From Syntrophomonadaceae bacterium (GTDB lineage: Bacteria; Bacillota; Dethiobacteria; DTU022), in assembly GCA_003558195.1 (NCBI GenBank), contig PWMM01000165.1, positions 1-19,425 of the forward strand: a DNA stretch of 19,425 bases, read 5' to 3'. Positions within the stretch are counted from its first letter, which is position 1; every line of letters starts with the position of its first letter. The notes under the pieces were generated by a model. It saw only the letters and a program-made list of their open reading frames with translations, was not told where the DNA came from and ran no database searches. Position numbers and translations under genes: made by a program. Shown here piece by piece: positions 8,039 to 14,270 of this stretch.

Positions 8039-8363
8039 GGGTCTTTTGGAAATGACAATACCGATAAAAAAAATTAGAGCAGTATTAAAAACCCGGAACG
8101 GCCACAAGGTGACCGTACGCATTGAGGACACGCCGCATTTCAAATTACTTTGTGGAGACAAGGAGGCTTACGTAGATTATTTATCTTTTGCACGACAGCC
8201 AGACCACACACTGGAAAAATATGAATCACTGATAAATAACTTTCAGTATAGCCAGATGGGCAAGCTGAAACTTGAAAGGGTCGGTGAACATTATTTGATA
8301 AGAGACGGTTTGCACCGTATAGCAATTTTGCGCTCAAAAGGATTTAAAACAGTACGCATATGA
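8022..8363 (+). CDS. ParB/sulfiredoxin-fold-like small protein (RDGLHR motif)
   Basis: 113 aa ending in YLIRDGLHRIAILRSKGF (residues 91-108), the D-G-x-HR signature of the ParB N-terminal/sulfiredoxin-like fold, a nucleotide-binding domain that includes CTPases, kinases and nucleases. There is no helix-turn-helix region or length for chromosome partitioning, so this is not a true ParB. The start at 8022 lies 17 bases inside the previous gene; an alternative ATG at 8052 would remove 10 residues. It ends in an ATGA overlap with the GT2 gene. Being sandwiched between a nucleotidyltransferase-like gene and a glycosyltransferase suggests a role in activated-sugar chemistry. That is inference from context. 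Confidence 0.6.
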   Translation: MSTQIKGLLEMTIPIKKIRAVLKTRNGHKVTVRIEDTPHFKLLCGDKEAYVDYLSFARQPDHTLEKYESLINNFQYSQMGKLKLERVGEHYLIRDGLHRIAILRSKGFKTVRI

Positions 8364-8980
8364 AAGTATCTGTTATTATACCATACAAGGAAGATCGTGG
8401 CTGGCTTCAGCAGGCCATTGACAGCATCCCGAAAGATTGCGAGGTTATTCTCTCGCAGGGTTACGGGAATTGTCAACAGAATTTCAATGCGGGGGTAAAA
8501 AAAGCAACGGGGGATTACATTCGCTGGCTACATGATGATGATAAGCTGACATCAAACTGCATTGAAGATTCATTGCGAACCTTTGAAGAGCAAAACTGTG
8601 ATTTCATTCACGGGAATGCTTACCAATGTTACGAAGGGTTTCACCAAATAACAAATACAGGCAACATACATGGCCGCATTATACCTTACATTCCACCGAT
8701 AAAACACCCTACATTAAAAACCCAGCTACAAAAGAACGTTATACATTCGATGACGACAATGTACCGCCGGGAGGTATTTGACAAGGTGGGTTACATGGAT
8801 GAAACACTGCAATGGAGTGAGGAAACAGAATTTCATTTGCGTTGCCTCCATGCTGGGTTAAGGATAGGTTATTGTGATGCTTTCCTTGCTTATTACCGTA
8901 TTCATTCAGGACAGAAGTCTAACGCCGACCATACTGAAAGGATGAAGAACAGAGAGGCGATAAAAAGCAGGTTCCGCTAA
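8360..8980 (+). CDS. GT2 family glycosyltransferase (short, GT-A fold)
   Basis: 206 aa forming a single GT-A domain with little else. VSVIIPYKEDRGWLQQAI (residues 3-20) is the nucleotide-sugar-binding start, HDDD (58-61) is the metal-binding DxD equivalent, and WSEETEFHLRCLHAG (152-166) carries the ED catalytic-base motif, followed by the usual YR-IHSGQKS. No membrane helices, so it is cytoplasmic. The start at 8360 shares ATGA with the upstream stop. Its stop codon overlaps the stop of the convergent RHH gene. It is the last gene of the glycan block and lies just before the predicted terminator. Confidence 0.88.
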   Translation: MKVSVIIPYKEDRGWLQQAIDSIPKDCEVILSQGYGNCQQNFNAGVKKATGDYIRWLHDDDKLTSNCIEDSLRTFEEQNCDFIHGNAYQCYEGFHQITNTGNIHGRIIPYIPPIKHPTLKTQLQKNVIHSMTTMYRREVFDKVGYMDETLQWSEETEFHLRCLHAGLRIGYCDAFLAYYRIHSGQKSNADHTERMKNREAIKSRFR

Positions 8981-9123
8981 CGTAGCCCTAAAAACTTGCG
9001 CAGCACCGCTTCAATGACAAAGCTCATGGAGCGGTTTTTCTTTTGACAGAATTTGTCTAAAGCCTCTTTTGTTGAGGGCTTGACACGAATGCTCAGAGAT
9101 ATTACCTTCTTTTCTTTATTCAT
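8977..9123 (-). CDS. Ribbon-helix-helix (CopG/Arc-like) protein
   Basis: 48 aa from the ATG at 9123 (minus strand). A longer in-frame start at 9270 would lie inside the lipoprotein gene and adds unlikely sequence. MNKEKKVISLSIRVKPSTKEAL fits a basic arm plus the beta strand and first helix, and SMSFVIEAVLRKFL the second helix of the RHH fold. RHH dimers bind DNA through the strand pair. It starts one base after the lipoprotein stop, so the two form a minus-strand operon. It may regulate that operon, possibly at the repeated boxes in 9560-9693. Functional target is inference. Confidence 0.7.
   Translation of the reverse strand: MNKEKKVISLSIRVKPSTKEALDKFCQKKNRSMSFVIEAVLRKFLGLR
9005..9044 (+). 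terminator. Rho-independent terminator for the plus-strand packaging/glycan operon
   Basis: ACCGCTTC (9005-9012) pairs with GGAGCGGT (9028-9035), eight pairs with one G-U. ATGA (9014-9017) then pairs with TCAT (9024-9027), leaving a 6-base loop. The hairpin runs straight into TTTTCTTTT. It lies 25 bases after the GT2 stop, inside the antisense RHH coding region. Structure read directly; activity inferred. Confidence 0.6.
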
Positions 9124-9124
9124 A

Positions 9125-9559
9125 TTATTTCGGCTTTGGTGTAAAATGCACTCGCTTACTGTAAGCAGTTCCATGTTTATTAATTGCATAAGCCCTGACA
9201 GCATAATGAGAGCGCCATCTGGCCTTATCGGGGCAATTAGTCCAATGACTGCATCCGAGCGGAATCTCAACTATCATTTTGTCAACCGTAAAGCTGACGG
9301 TAAACTCCCCCGCTCCAATTCCGGCAAACTTTTCACCCTCATTATTATTCAATCTCTGAGCGCCATCTTCACCCCACACAACGCCCCGGCCGGTAACAAA
9401 AGACGAACCCTCGTTTATCACATTACATTTGACAGTGATATGCCTTCCATCAATGTTGGTTATTTCGACAATCTCAATCATGGGCAATGCCTTTTCTTCC
9501 TTCTCGCATGAGAACAAGAAAATAATCGGCAGTAAGTAAATTAGTTTTATTGCTTTCAT
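9125..9559 (-). CDS. Surface-type lipoprotein with fn3-like domain
   Basis: 144 aa. N-terminal signal MKAIKLIYLLPIIFLFSC with the lipidated cysteine at C18. The residues after it, EKEEKA, contain K-E-E at +3 to +5, resembling the Bacteroidetes lipoprotein export signal that sends lipoproteins to the outer surface. The mature part has the pattern of Bacteroidetes fn3-like domains: ITVKCNVINEGSSFVTGRGVVW (41-62), GAGEFTVSF (82-90) and YAVRAYAINKHGTAYSKRV (119-137). It is a single gene plus RHH partner, inverted relative to the structural genes, the classic position of a phage moron. A role in superinfection exclusion or host surface change is inferred from comparable phage lipoproteins, not shown. 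Confidence 0.78.
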   Translation of the reverse strand: MKAIKLIYLLPIIFLFSCEKEEKALPMIEIVEITNIDGRHITVKCNVINEGSSFVTGRGVVWGEDGAQRLNNNEGEKFAGIGAGEFTVSFTVDKMIVEIPLGCSHWTNCPDKARWRSHYAVRAYAINKHGTAYSKRVHFTPKPK

Positions 9560-9693
9560 AGTATAGGATTTTAGTTAATATAAATTTATTGCAATATACA
9601 AAATAATGTAATACAAAGCAACCATATTGCAAAACTATTGACTACAAATTTAATTGTATGTTTATTGCAGTTTAACTTAAAATATTCTTTGAC
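9560..9693. promoter_or_regulatory. Divergent AT-rich control region between lipoprotein and scaffold genes
   Basis: The longest non-coding stretch here and the only place for divergent promoters. On the minus strand, two sequences match the Bacteroidetes -7 element TAnnTTTG: TAGTTTTG (complement of 9630-9637) and TAAATTTG (complement of 9645-9652). Neither has a clear TTG/TTTG element about 19 bases upstream. On the plus strand, TATGTTTA (9657-9664) matches seven of eight positions, with TTG at 9638-9640. These are weak assignments; the case rests mainly on gene orientation and base composition. Confidence 0.4.
9587..9669. repeat. Three TATTGCA boxes at 38-bp spacing
   Basis: TATTGCA occurs at 9587-9593, 9625-9631 and 9663-9669, each start exactly 38 bases from the last. 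The first copy extends to the perfect palindrome TATTGCAATA (9587-9596). The second reads TATTGCAAAA. The first and third share TTTATTGCA. Regular spacing in a divergent promoter region suggests operator sites, perhaps for the RHH protein. Short boxes in AT-rich DNA can arise by chance. Confidence 0.4.
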
Positions 9694-10323
9694 ATGAAAG
9701 AAAAAATTATGGCTGAACTGGAAAAGAAATACACAGGGCAGCTTACTAAAAAGTTCATGGAAAACCTGGCAGACAGGTTGGCTGTGAAAGTGAAAGAAGA
9801 AAAAGACATCGAGGGCGCAATCGCTGAACTCGAAAATTCACCAATCCGTGTTACAGATTTACAGAGCGAAGGTGACAGAAGGGCAACGGAGTTACAAACT
9901 AAATTCCAGCAAACAAAGGCGGAAATTGAAGCCGACAAGAACAAGATTAAAGAAGAGCTGGAAAGATTAAAAGAAAAACCTCCGGGGTCGGATAACAAAG
10001 GGGATGACGACAAGATTAAAAAACTTGAAGAGCGTCTCGCCACATTTGAGCAGAGAGAAACAGAGAGGGAAATAAAGTCTCAGCTTGTGGAAAAGGCAAA
10101 AGAAAAGAAAATACCACCGGCGCTGTACAAGAATTTAAAAATTGAATCTGTTGACGAGATTGACCAAGTTGTAAACGATCTGGAAAAGGAGGCACAGGAA
10201 ATAAAACAGGCCTGGATAAATGAAGGCGTTGTGCAAAAATCACCATCGAAAGGTGATGGGGGTGCTTCTGGAAACGAACAGATCGAGGATGACATCAAGA
10301 CCTTTTCCAAAGGGATAAGGTAA
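9694..10323 (+). CDS. Capsid scaffolding protein
   Basis: 209 aa, highly charged and almost entirely helical. A long heptad-like coiled coil runs from about residue 55 to 130 (TELQTKFQQTKAEIEADKNK, KKLEERLATFEQRETE), a G/D-rich break occurs at about 96-105, and a basic C-terminus ends in IKTFSKGIR. This is the profile of a phage prohead scaffold, and it lies upstream of the capsid genes as expected. The scaffold guides capsid assembly and is then removed. A second in-frame ATG at 9709 is possible. No protease gene is seen next to it, so the scaffold may leave intact or be cleaved by another protein. Confidence 0.82.
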   Translation: MKEKIMAELEKKYTGQLTKKFMENLADRLAVKVKEEKDIEGAIAELENSPIRVTDLQSEGDRRATELQTKFQQTKAEIEADKNKIKEELERLKEKPPGSDNKGDDDKIKKLEERLATFEQRETEREIKSQLVEKAKEKKIPPALYKNLKIESVDEIDQVVNDLEKEAQEIKQAWINEGVVQKSPSKGDGGASGNEQIEDDIKTFSKGIR

Positions 10324-10347
10324 ATTATTAACTTAAATTTTAATTTT

Positions 10348-10953
10348 ATGGGTTTAGGACCAGTAAAGCAAACGGCAGCGGGAGTAATTCCTGTCTTTGC
10401 AAAAGTATTTGAGCTGTTTACTGGTGGCTTTTCCGTTGTTTCAACAAACCTGCGGGATGATGTAACGCTTCCTGCCGGCAGTCTCTTTACCGTTGACGAG
10501 GAAACAAGGCAAGCAACACCAATAAAAACAGCAAAGTTAGCGGCCACAGCGGCCAATGACGCTACCCAGATTAAAGTTGATAGTGCGCGTTATTTTAAAG
10601 TGGGTGACAATGTTGCTCTCGTTGCCGATGGATCGGCATTTTACATCAATCAAATAACCGCGACCGGTGGAGCTTATGATATAATTCACCTGGGAACAGC
10701 TTTGGGTATAGCAGCAACTGTTGGAAGCGATAACAATGTATTATTCCTTTCCGGTGTGCATGGAACAACTGGCGCACGCTTGGAGGGTACAGCAAACGCG
10801 ATTTCAGCGTATGATGTGAAGGTTAACGGCAATTTGCAGAATTTCATATCTGTATTGCGCAGGGGTACAGCTTACAAGAAGAGGATACAACCTCACCTTG
10901 CAGGCCATATCAGCGACTTGCCGGATACTATTGAAATAAGTAAATCATACTAA
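10348..10953 (+). CDS. Probable capsid decoration or head-fiber protein
   Basis: 201 aa of mainly beta, Gly/Ala/Thr/Val-rich sequence, with no cysteine and no signal peptide. The N-terminus (GLGPVKQTAAGVIPVFAKVF) is followed by a beta-rich middle, including DATQIKVDSARYFKVGDNVALV (about 71-92), and a basic C-terminus (RRGTAYKKRIQPHL). Position between scaffold and major capsid matches decoration or head-fiber proteins of many siphophages. No signature motif identifies it, so the call rests on order, size and composition. Confidence 0.55.
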   Translation: MGLGPVKQTAAGVIPVFAKVFELFTGGFSVVSTNLRDDVTLPAGSLFTVDEETRQATPIKTAKLAATAANDATQIKVDSARYFKVGDNVALVADGSAFYINQITATGGAYDIIHLGTALGIAATVGSDNNVLFLSGVHGTTGARLEGTANAISAYDVKVNGNLQNFISVLRRGTAYKKRIQPHLAGHISDLPDTIEISKSY

Positions 10954-10957
10954 AATA

Positions 10958-10964
10958 GGGAGGA
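10958..10964 (+). promoter_or_regulatory. Shine-Dalgarno-like ribosome binding site of the major capsid gene
   Basis: GGGAGGA lies three bases before the ATG at 10968, close to a perfect SD. None of the other genes in this window that I checked has anything comparable; most starts are preceded by A/T-rich sequence or overlap the upstream gene. It fixes the start of the capsid gene and marks that gene out. Confidence 0.7.
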
Positions 10965-10967
10965 AAT

Positions 10968-12065
10968 ATGGATTACAGAACAAAGTCGATATTTGGTAAG
11001 TATGCGGAGCAGCTTCAGGTTCTCGTTGACACCAATATTGAAAAATTTAAAGAGCCTTTCTTCCCTAAGTATTTTGGTATGGGTACCCCGCAGGTGGGGC
11101 TTACTTATGCTACGGTAATTGGGAAGGCAAGGATTGAGGCAGCCGCTTCGGTTGTGGCGCACGGTTCAGAGGCGCCATTAAGAAGCAGGGCTGGACTTGC
11201 AAAACTGTCTGGCGAGATAGCTGCACTCAAAGTAAAGCGGAAACTCGATGAGCAGGATTACAGGGATTACATGACTATGCAATCACTTGACACTGCCGAT
11301 GCAACCAAGAAAACACAAATCATTCAGCTTATATGGGATGACGTGAAGTATGTTGTTGATTCGGTAACTGCCAGGATTGACATTATGGCTGCTCAGGCAT
11401 TATCAACGGGAATAATCCCGATAAACACCACAACCAATCCTGATGGTGTGGCTCCGGGCGACATTGATTTATTGGTTCCGGCAAAACACCAGAGTACAAG
11501 GTCGGGATTTGCAAATTATTCAGACGATGCAAGTGCGCTCGGTACAAGCTCATGGGCAACTTCAACAGGAACGCCAATATCTGACGTGACACAGCTCACC
11601 CAGGAGGTTTGGAATAATGAGGGCATTGTTTATGACAAGATGCTGATGACGCCGACACAGTGGTGGAACATACAGAAATCCACAGAGGTTAAAAATGCCT
11701 TTGATGGTGCACCAACCCTTGACACGTTCAATTCGTTTATGCAGTCAGCACAACTTCCCATCGTGGAACTCGTGAATGTACGTGCAAAGATTGAAAAGAA
11801 TGGAATCTTGACAAGCGTCAAGACATGGGAGGATAATAAGTATGTTACATTTGTGCCGGAGGGCCAACTTGGCACCATCCACAATGCTATGTCCATTGAG
11901 CAGATGACACCTGTTCCGGGCGTTGACTATGCCACCTCAAACAATATTCTTGTGAGCAAGTGGTCGCAGACAGAACCATTTGGAGAGTATACAAGAGGCG
12001 AGATAGCTGCATTCCCGGGATTGGAGGTTGCAGACACTATTTACATTCTTGATGTTGAAGGATAA
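10968..12065 (+). CDS. Major capsid protein (lambda gpE-like, HK97 fold)
   Basis: 365 aa, the expected size. It carries the motif ARIDIMAAQALSTG (residues 135-148), close to the R-x-E/D-x-MAAQAL-TG stretch of the Phage_cap_E family. The N-terminal arm FFPKYFG (31-37) and the C-terminal VSKWSQTEPFGEYTRGEIAAFPGL also fit that family. Hundreds of copies form the capsid shell. The gene has the only strong SD in the window, consistent with high expression. Its TAA overlaps the next ATG by one base (TAATG). Confidence 0.92.
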   Translation: MDYRTKSIFGKYAEQLQVLVDTNIEKFKEPFFPKYFGMGTPQVGLTYATVIGKARIEAAASVVAHGSEAPLRSRAGLAKLSGEIAALKVKRKLDEQDYRDYMTMQSLDTADATKKTQIIQLIWDDVKYVVDSVTARIDIMAAQALSTGIIPINTTTNPDGVAPGDIDLLVPAKHQSTRSGFANYSDDASALGTSSWATSTGTPISDVTQLTQEVWNNEGIVYDKMLMTPTQWWNIQKSTEVKNAFDGAPTLDTFNSFMQSAQLPIVELVNVRAKIEKNGILTSVKTWEDNKYVTFVPEGQLGTIHNAMSIEQMTPVPGVDYATSNNILVSKWSQTEPFGEYTRGEIAAFPGLEVADTIYILDVEG

Positions 12066-12376
12066 TGACAAACCTTGAAGCCATAAGGGCTAATATATCT
12101 GATGCGCACGGGGTGGTTCTTACGGAGAATCACTTCGTGAAAGCATTGGCAGACCAAGGATTGTATGCATCAGGCACCTATAACGGGAACTCTAAAATAA
12201 TTGATAAGGCAACGTTGGTATTATACAACATAGTCATTGAGAGTGCAAGTTTTTCAGAAGGCAGCCTGAGTTATAATATCAACATTCAAGGAGTTAAGCA
12301 GGCTAAGGCTGCACTGGAAAACAGGATGGGTATCCACGACAGTAAAAGGAAGGTTAAAAGTCCGAAGGTATGGTAA
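12065..12376 (+). CDS. Head-tail connector protein (probable head completion/adaptor)
   Basis: 103 aa, mostly helical: TNLEAIRANISDAHGVVLTE, then NHFVKALADQGLY, and a segment ASFSEGSLSYNINIQGVKQA before a basic tail. Directly after the major capsid gene, this is the slot of the adaptor that binds below the portal (gp6/gp15-type). The sequence style agrees, but no catalytic or diagnostic residues exist for this class. The start shares one base with the capsid stop. Confidence 0.6.
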   Translation: MTNLEAIRANISDAHGVVLTENHFVKALADQGLYASGTYNGNSKIIDKATLVLYNIVIESASFSEGSLSYNINIQGVKQAKAALENRMGIHDSKRKVKSPKVW

Positions 12377-12672
12377 GGTATCCCGATGAATTGGTTTTGA
12401 CCTGGCAGAAAGATGGTTCTTATGTTTCCGGGCATTATGTGGCCGGAGATGAAACAACAGAAACCATCAAAGGCAGAGCAGAGCCAAATGGCAAGGGGCA
12501 GCTTATCACAACAGAAGATGGGGCGCAGATAGTTTACGATTTTACATTTTATTGCGATTTGCAGGCTTTTACCGCGCCATTTGGTGCAGCTGCAAACCTG
12601 AACACAGGCCAGTGGACGGGCACGGTTAAAAGGCAAGCAAACCACCAAACAGGAACTCAGATATGGCTGTAA
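12370..12672 (+). CDS. Head-tail joining protein (stopper-like)
   Basis: 100 aa, beta-rich (LVLTWQKDGSYVSGHYV, GAQIVYDFTFYCD), overlapping the previous gene by 7 bases. Its small size, beta content and place after the adaptor fit the stopper or head-closure proteins that seal the capsid and accept the tail. A beta-barrel fold is inferred; no motif proves it. Confidence 0.55.
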   Translation: MVRYPDELVLTWQKDGSYVSGHYVAGDETTETIKGRAEPNGKGQLITTEDGAQIVYDFTFYCDLQAFTAPFGAAANLNTGQWTGTVKRQANHQTGTQIWL

Positions 12673-13049
12673 AGGACATAGAAAACAGTTTTGATAAGTT
12701 TTTTCGCAAAACACAGAGGGCGATTCAAACAGTGGGCGAGGTTACCGGTGAAAAATTTATCCGTAACGCACGGCAAATTTCGACCTATCGTGACAGGACA
12801 GCCAATCTGCGGAACTCTGTTGGTTATATGGCACAATCTCCGGTGGGGAGTGTATCAGATGCCAATAGTGATGCTGGTCAGGCCATATCAGAGGTAACTG
12901 GTGAAATTAAAGATTCTGGGCTTATAATGGTTGCGGGCATGAATTATGCCGCTGCTGTTGAGGCGAGGGGTTATGACGTAATCACCAATTCTGTTGAACA
13001 GGCAAAAGCAGATTATGACAACATACTGAAAAGGGCACTAAAAACATGA
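12663..13049 (+). CDS. HK97 gp10-like neck/tail completion protein
   Basis: 128 aa. Helical start (IENSFDKFFRKTQRAIQTVGEV), a central TYRDRTANLRNSVGYM region and the typical ending MNYAAAVEARGYDVIT (about 95-110), where 'Y-A-x-x-V-E-x-x-G-Y-D-V' is characteristic of HK97 gp10-type proteins. They act at the neck during head-tail joining. It overlaps the previous gene by 10 bases and the next by 4 (ATGA). Confidence 0.75.
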   Translation: MAVKDIENSFDKFFRKTQRAIQTVGEVTGEKFIRNARQISTYRDRTANLRNSVGYMAQSPVGSVSDANSDAGQAISEVTGEIKDSGLIMVAGMNYAAAVEARGYDVITNSVEQAKADYDNILKRALKT

Positions 13050-13423
13050 AAACCCAAAAGTACGTCCTTGACGCAATTTATGCGCTGCTCCCGGCAACAA
13101 TAGGGGATGTGTTTCTATACACGACAAGAGACGGATATACGGCGGATAAATTTACCGTTGTAAATACTTTAGGCATTCCTGTTGACCCGATTCAGACCGT
13201 GGTAATAAACGTAAACTGTTATGCGAAAGACTTAAACCCATCCAAGGGGATCCCAGACCTTTCTACGCTTGATGATATGGCATTGGCTGTGATAAATGAG
13301 CTACATGATTATAATAACGATGTATTCGATATCGAATACGAAATGATGAACGTAATCAGGGAAGAGGCATTACAGATGCACTTCATAAATTTGCGATTCA
13401 GATTAATCTTTTTAAATAATTAA
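13046..13423 (+). CDS. Tail terminator/tail completion protein (probable)
   Basis: 125 aa with an alpha/beta pattern: N-terminal helix (KYVLDAIYALLPATIG), strands containing VVINVNCYAKDL, a LDDMALAVINELHDY helix, and a final strand FINLRFRLIFLNN. Size, layout and place just before the tail tube gene fit the tail terminator that caps the tail and meets the head. ATGA overlap with the upstream gene. Assignment is by order and fold-like pattern. Confidence 0.62.
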   Translation: MKTQKYVLDAIYALLPATIGDVFLYTTRDGYTADKFTVVNTLGIPVDPIQTVVINVNCYAKDLNPSKGIPDLSTLDDMALAVINELHDYNNDVFDIEYEMMNVIREEALQMHFINLRFRLIFLNN

Positions 13424-13425
13424 AT

Positions 13426-13902
13426 ATGAGTGTACATAATATAGTAAGATTAGCAAAGGAATTTGTCCTGACGTTTAACGATATGGTCGTTGCGCGCTGT
13501 ACTGATTTCAGCCTCTCGCTTGGAGATACGAAAGTTGATATAACCTCTTTTGATTCTAAAGGCTTTGAGGAGCATGTACGGGATAACAAAAACTGGTCTA
13601 TATCTTTCGGGTCTATGGTTACCCGTGATTACGGAACACCAACAGCAGGGGCAACAGGGTATGGTTCAGGGGTATTCATGAACCTGTTTGACCATTGGGC
13701 AAGCTCTGCCGGTGATTATCCGGTGACCGTGAAGCTCGGTGACGTGGATCAGAGTTCGCCTGGGACAGGTAATAAATATGACTATTTTGAGGGCAAGGGC
13801 ACAATCACCCTGGACATGGATGGGTCGGTTGGTGAAAAGGCAACCTATTCCGGAGAGATACAAGGAAGTGGTGTCCTTAAAAGGCCAGTAGCATTATCTT
13901 AA
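13426..13902 (+). CDS. Major tail tube protein
   Basis: 158 aa, beta-rich: VLTFNDMVVARCTDFSLSLG (14-33), then KVDITSFDSKGFEEHVRDNKNW and, near the end, GKGTITLDMDGSVGEKATYSGEIQGSG. This is the pattern of TP901-1/lambda V-type tube proteins, which stack as hexamers around the DNA channel. The order terminator, tube, chaperones, tape measure is intact, which strengthens the call. Confidence 0.82.
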   Translation: MSVHNIVRLAKEFVLTFNDMVVARCTDFSLSLGDTKVDITSFDSKGFEEHVRDNKNWSISFGSMVTRDYGTPTAGATGYGSGVFMNLFDHWASSAGDYPVTVKLGDVDQSSPGTGNKYDYFEGKGTITLDMDGSVGEKATYSGEIQGSGVLKRPVALS

Positions 13903-13914
13903 AATTATTAATAA

Positions 13915-14244
13915 ATGATACAGAGCTTAGAGTATAAAGGAAAGAAATATCCATATCGTATAGGTTACAGGGCGCTAAAAAAAGTAAAGCAAGAGCTGAA
14001 CCGCGAATTTGACTACGATCCGGCTTCAGACGAAATGGATTACGAAGCCCTGGAAGCCCTTTTGTATTTTGCAATGGAAGGCGAGGCTATAAAAGAGGGA
14101 AAAACACTGGATATAAAACGAGAGGAGATGGAGTTCCTGCTCGATGATTGTCTTATTGATCTAATACAGGGCATACAGGCTTTTTCCCTCGCCGCCGAGA
14201 AAGCGGCAGATCAGACAATCAAGAAGGTGAACCCGAAGAAATAG
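13915..14244 (+). CDS. Tail assembly chaperone, G-type
   Basis: 109 aa between tail tube and tape measure, the lambda gpG position. Helical and acidic (LEYKGKKYPYRIGYRALKKV, then YEALEALLYFAMEGEA), ending in a lysine-rich tail before TAG at 14242. The chaperone binds the tape measure and is lost from the finished tail. Its reading frame overlaps the open frame of the next chaperone, suggesting a G/GT pair made by frameshifting. Confidence 0.72.
   Translation: MIQSLEYKGKKYPYRIGYRALKKVKQELNREFDYDPASDEMDYEALEALLYFAMEGEAIKEGKTLDIKREEMEFLLDDCLIDLIQGIQAFSLAAEKAADQTIKKVNPKK
14160..14241 (+). other. Window for -1 frameshifting between the two tail chaperone frames
   Basis: The G frame stops at 14242. 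The downstream frame (-1 relative to it) is open from just after a TGA at 14157. A -1 shift must therefore happen between 14160 and 14241 to fuse them. The downstream frame has no ATG, only TTG at 14271, and looks protein-like already at E-G-E-P-E-E-IGLSDLYAIALSRL, before that TTG. No classical X-XXY-YYZ heptamer in the right register is present. The best candidate slip points are T-TTT-TCC (14181-14187) and AAG-AAA-TAG (14236-14244). Confidence 0.5.
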
Positions 14245-14270
14245 GCCTTTCTGACCTTTATGCTATTGCT

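Noticed and set aside
8022..8363. True ParB partition protein
   Set aside because: Only the small RDGLHR-type core is present; no helix-turn-helix domain, no ParA partner and no parS-like site nearby.
9124..9270. Longer 97-aa version of the RHH protein
   Set aside because: The additional N-terminus overlaps the lipoprotein gene out of frame, while the 48-aa form fits the RHH fold fully.
9053..9511. 152-aa plus-strand open frame across the lipoprotein region
   Set aside because: It is antisense to the lipoprotein, whose signal peptide, lipobox and fn3-like pattern are clear; the plus-strand translation shows no domain pattern.
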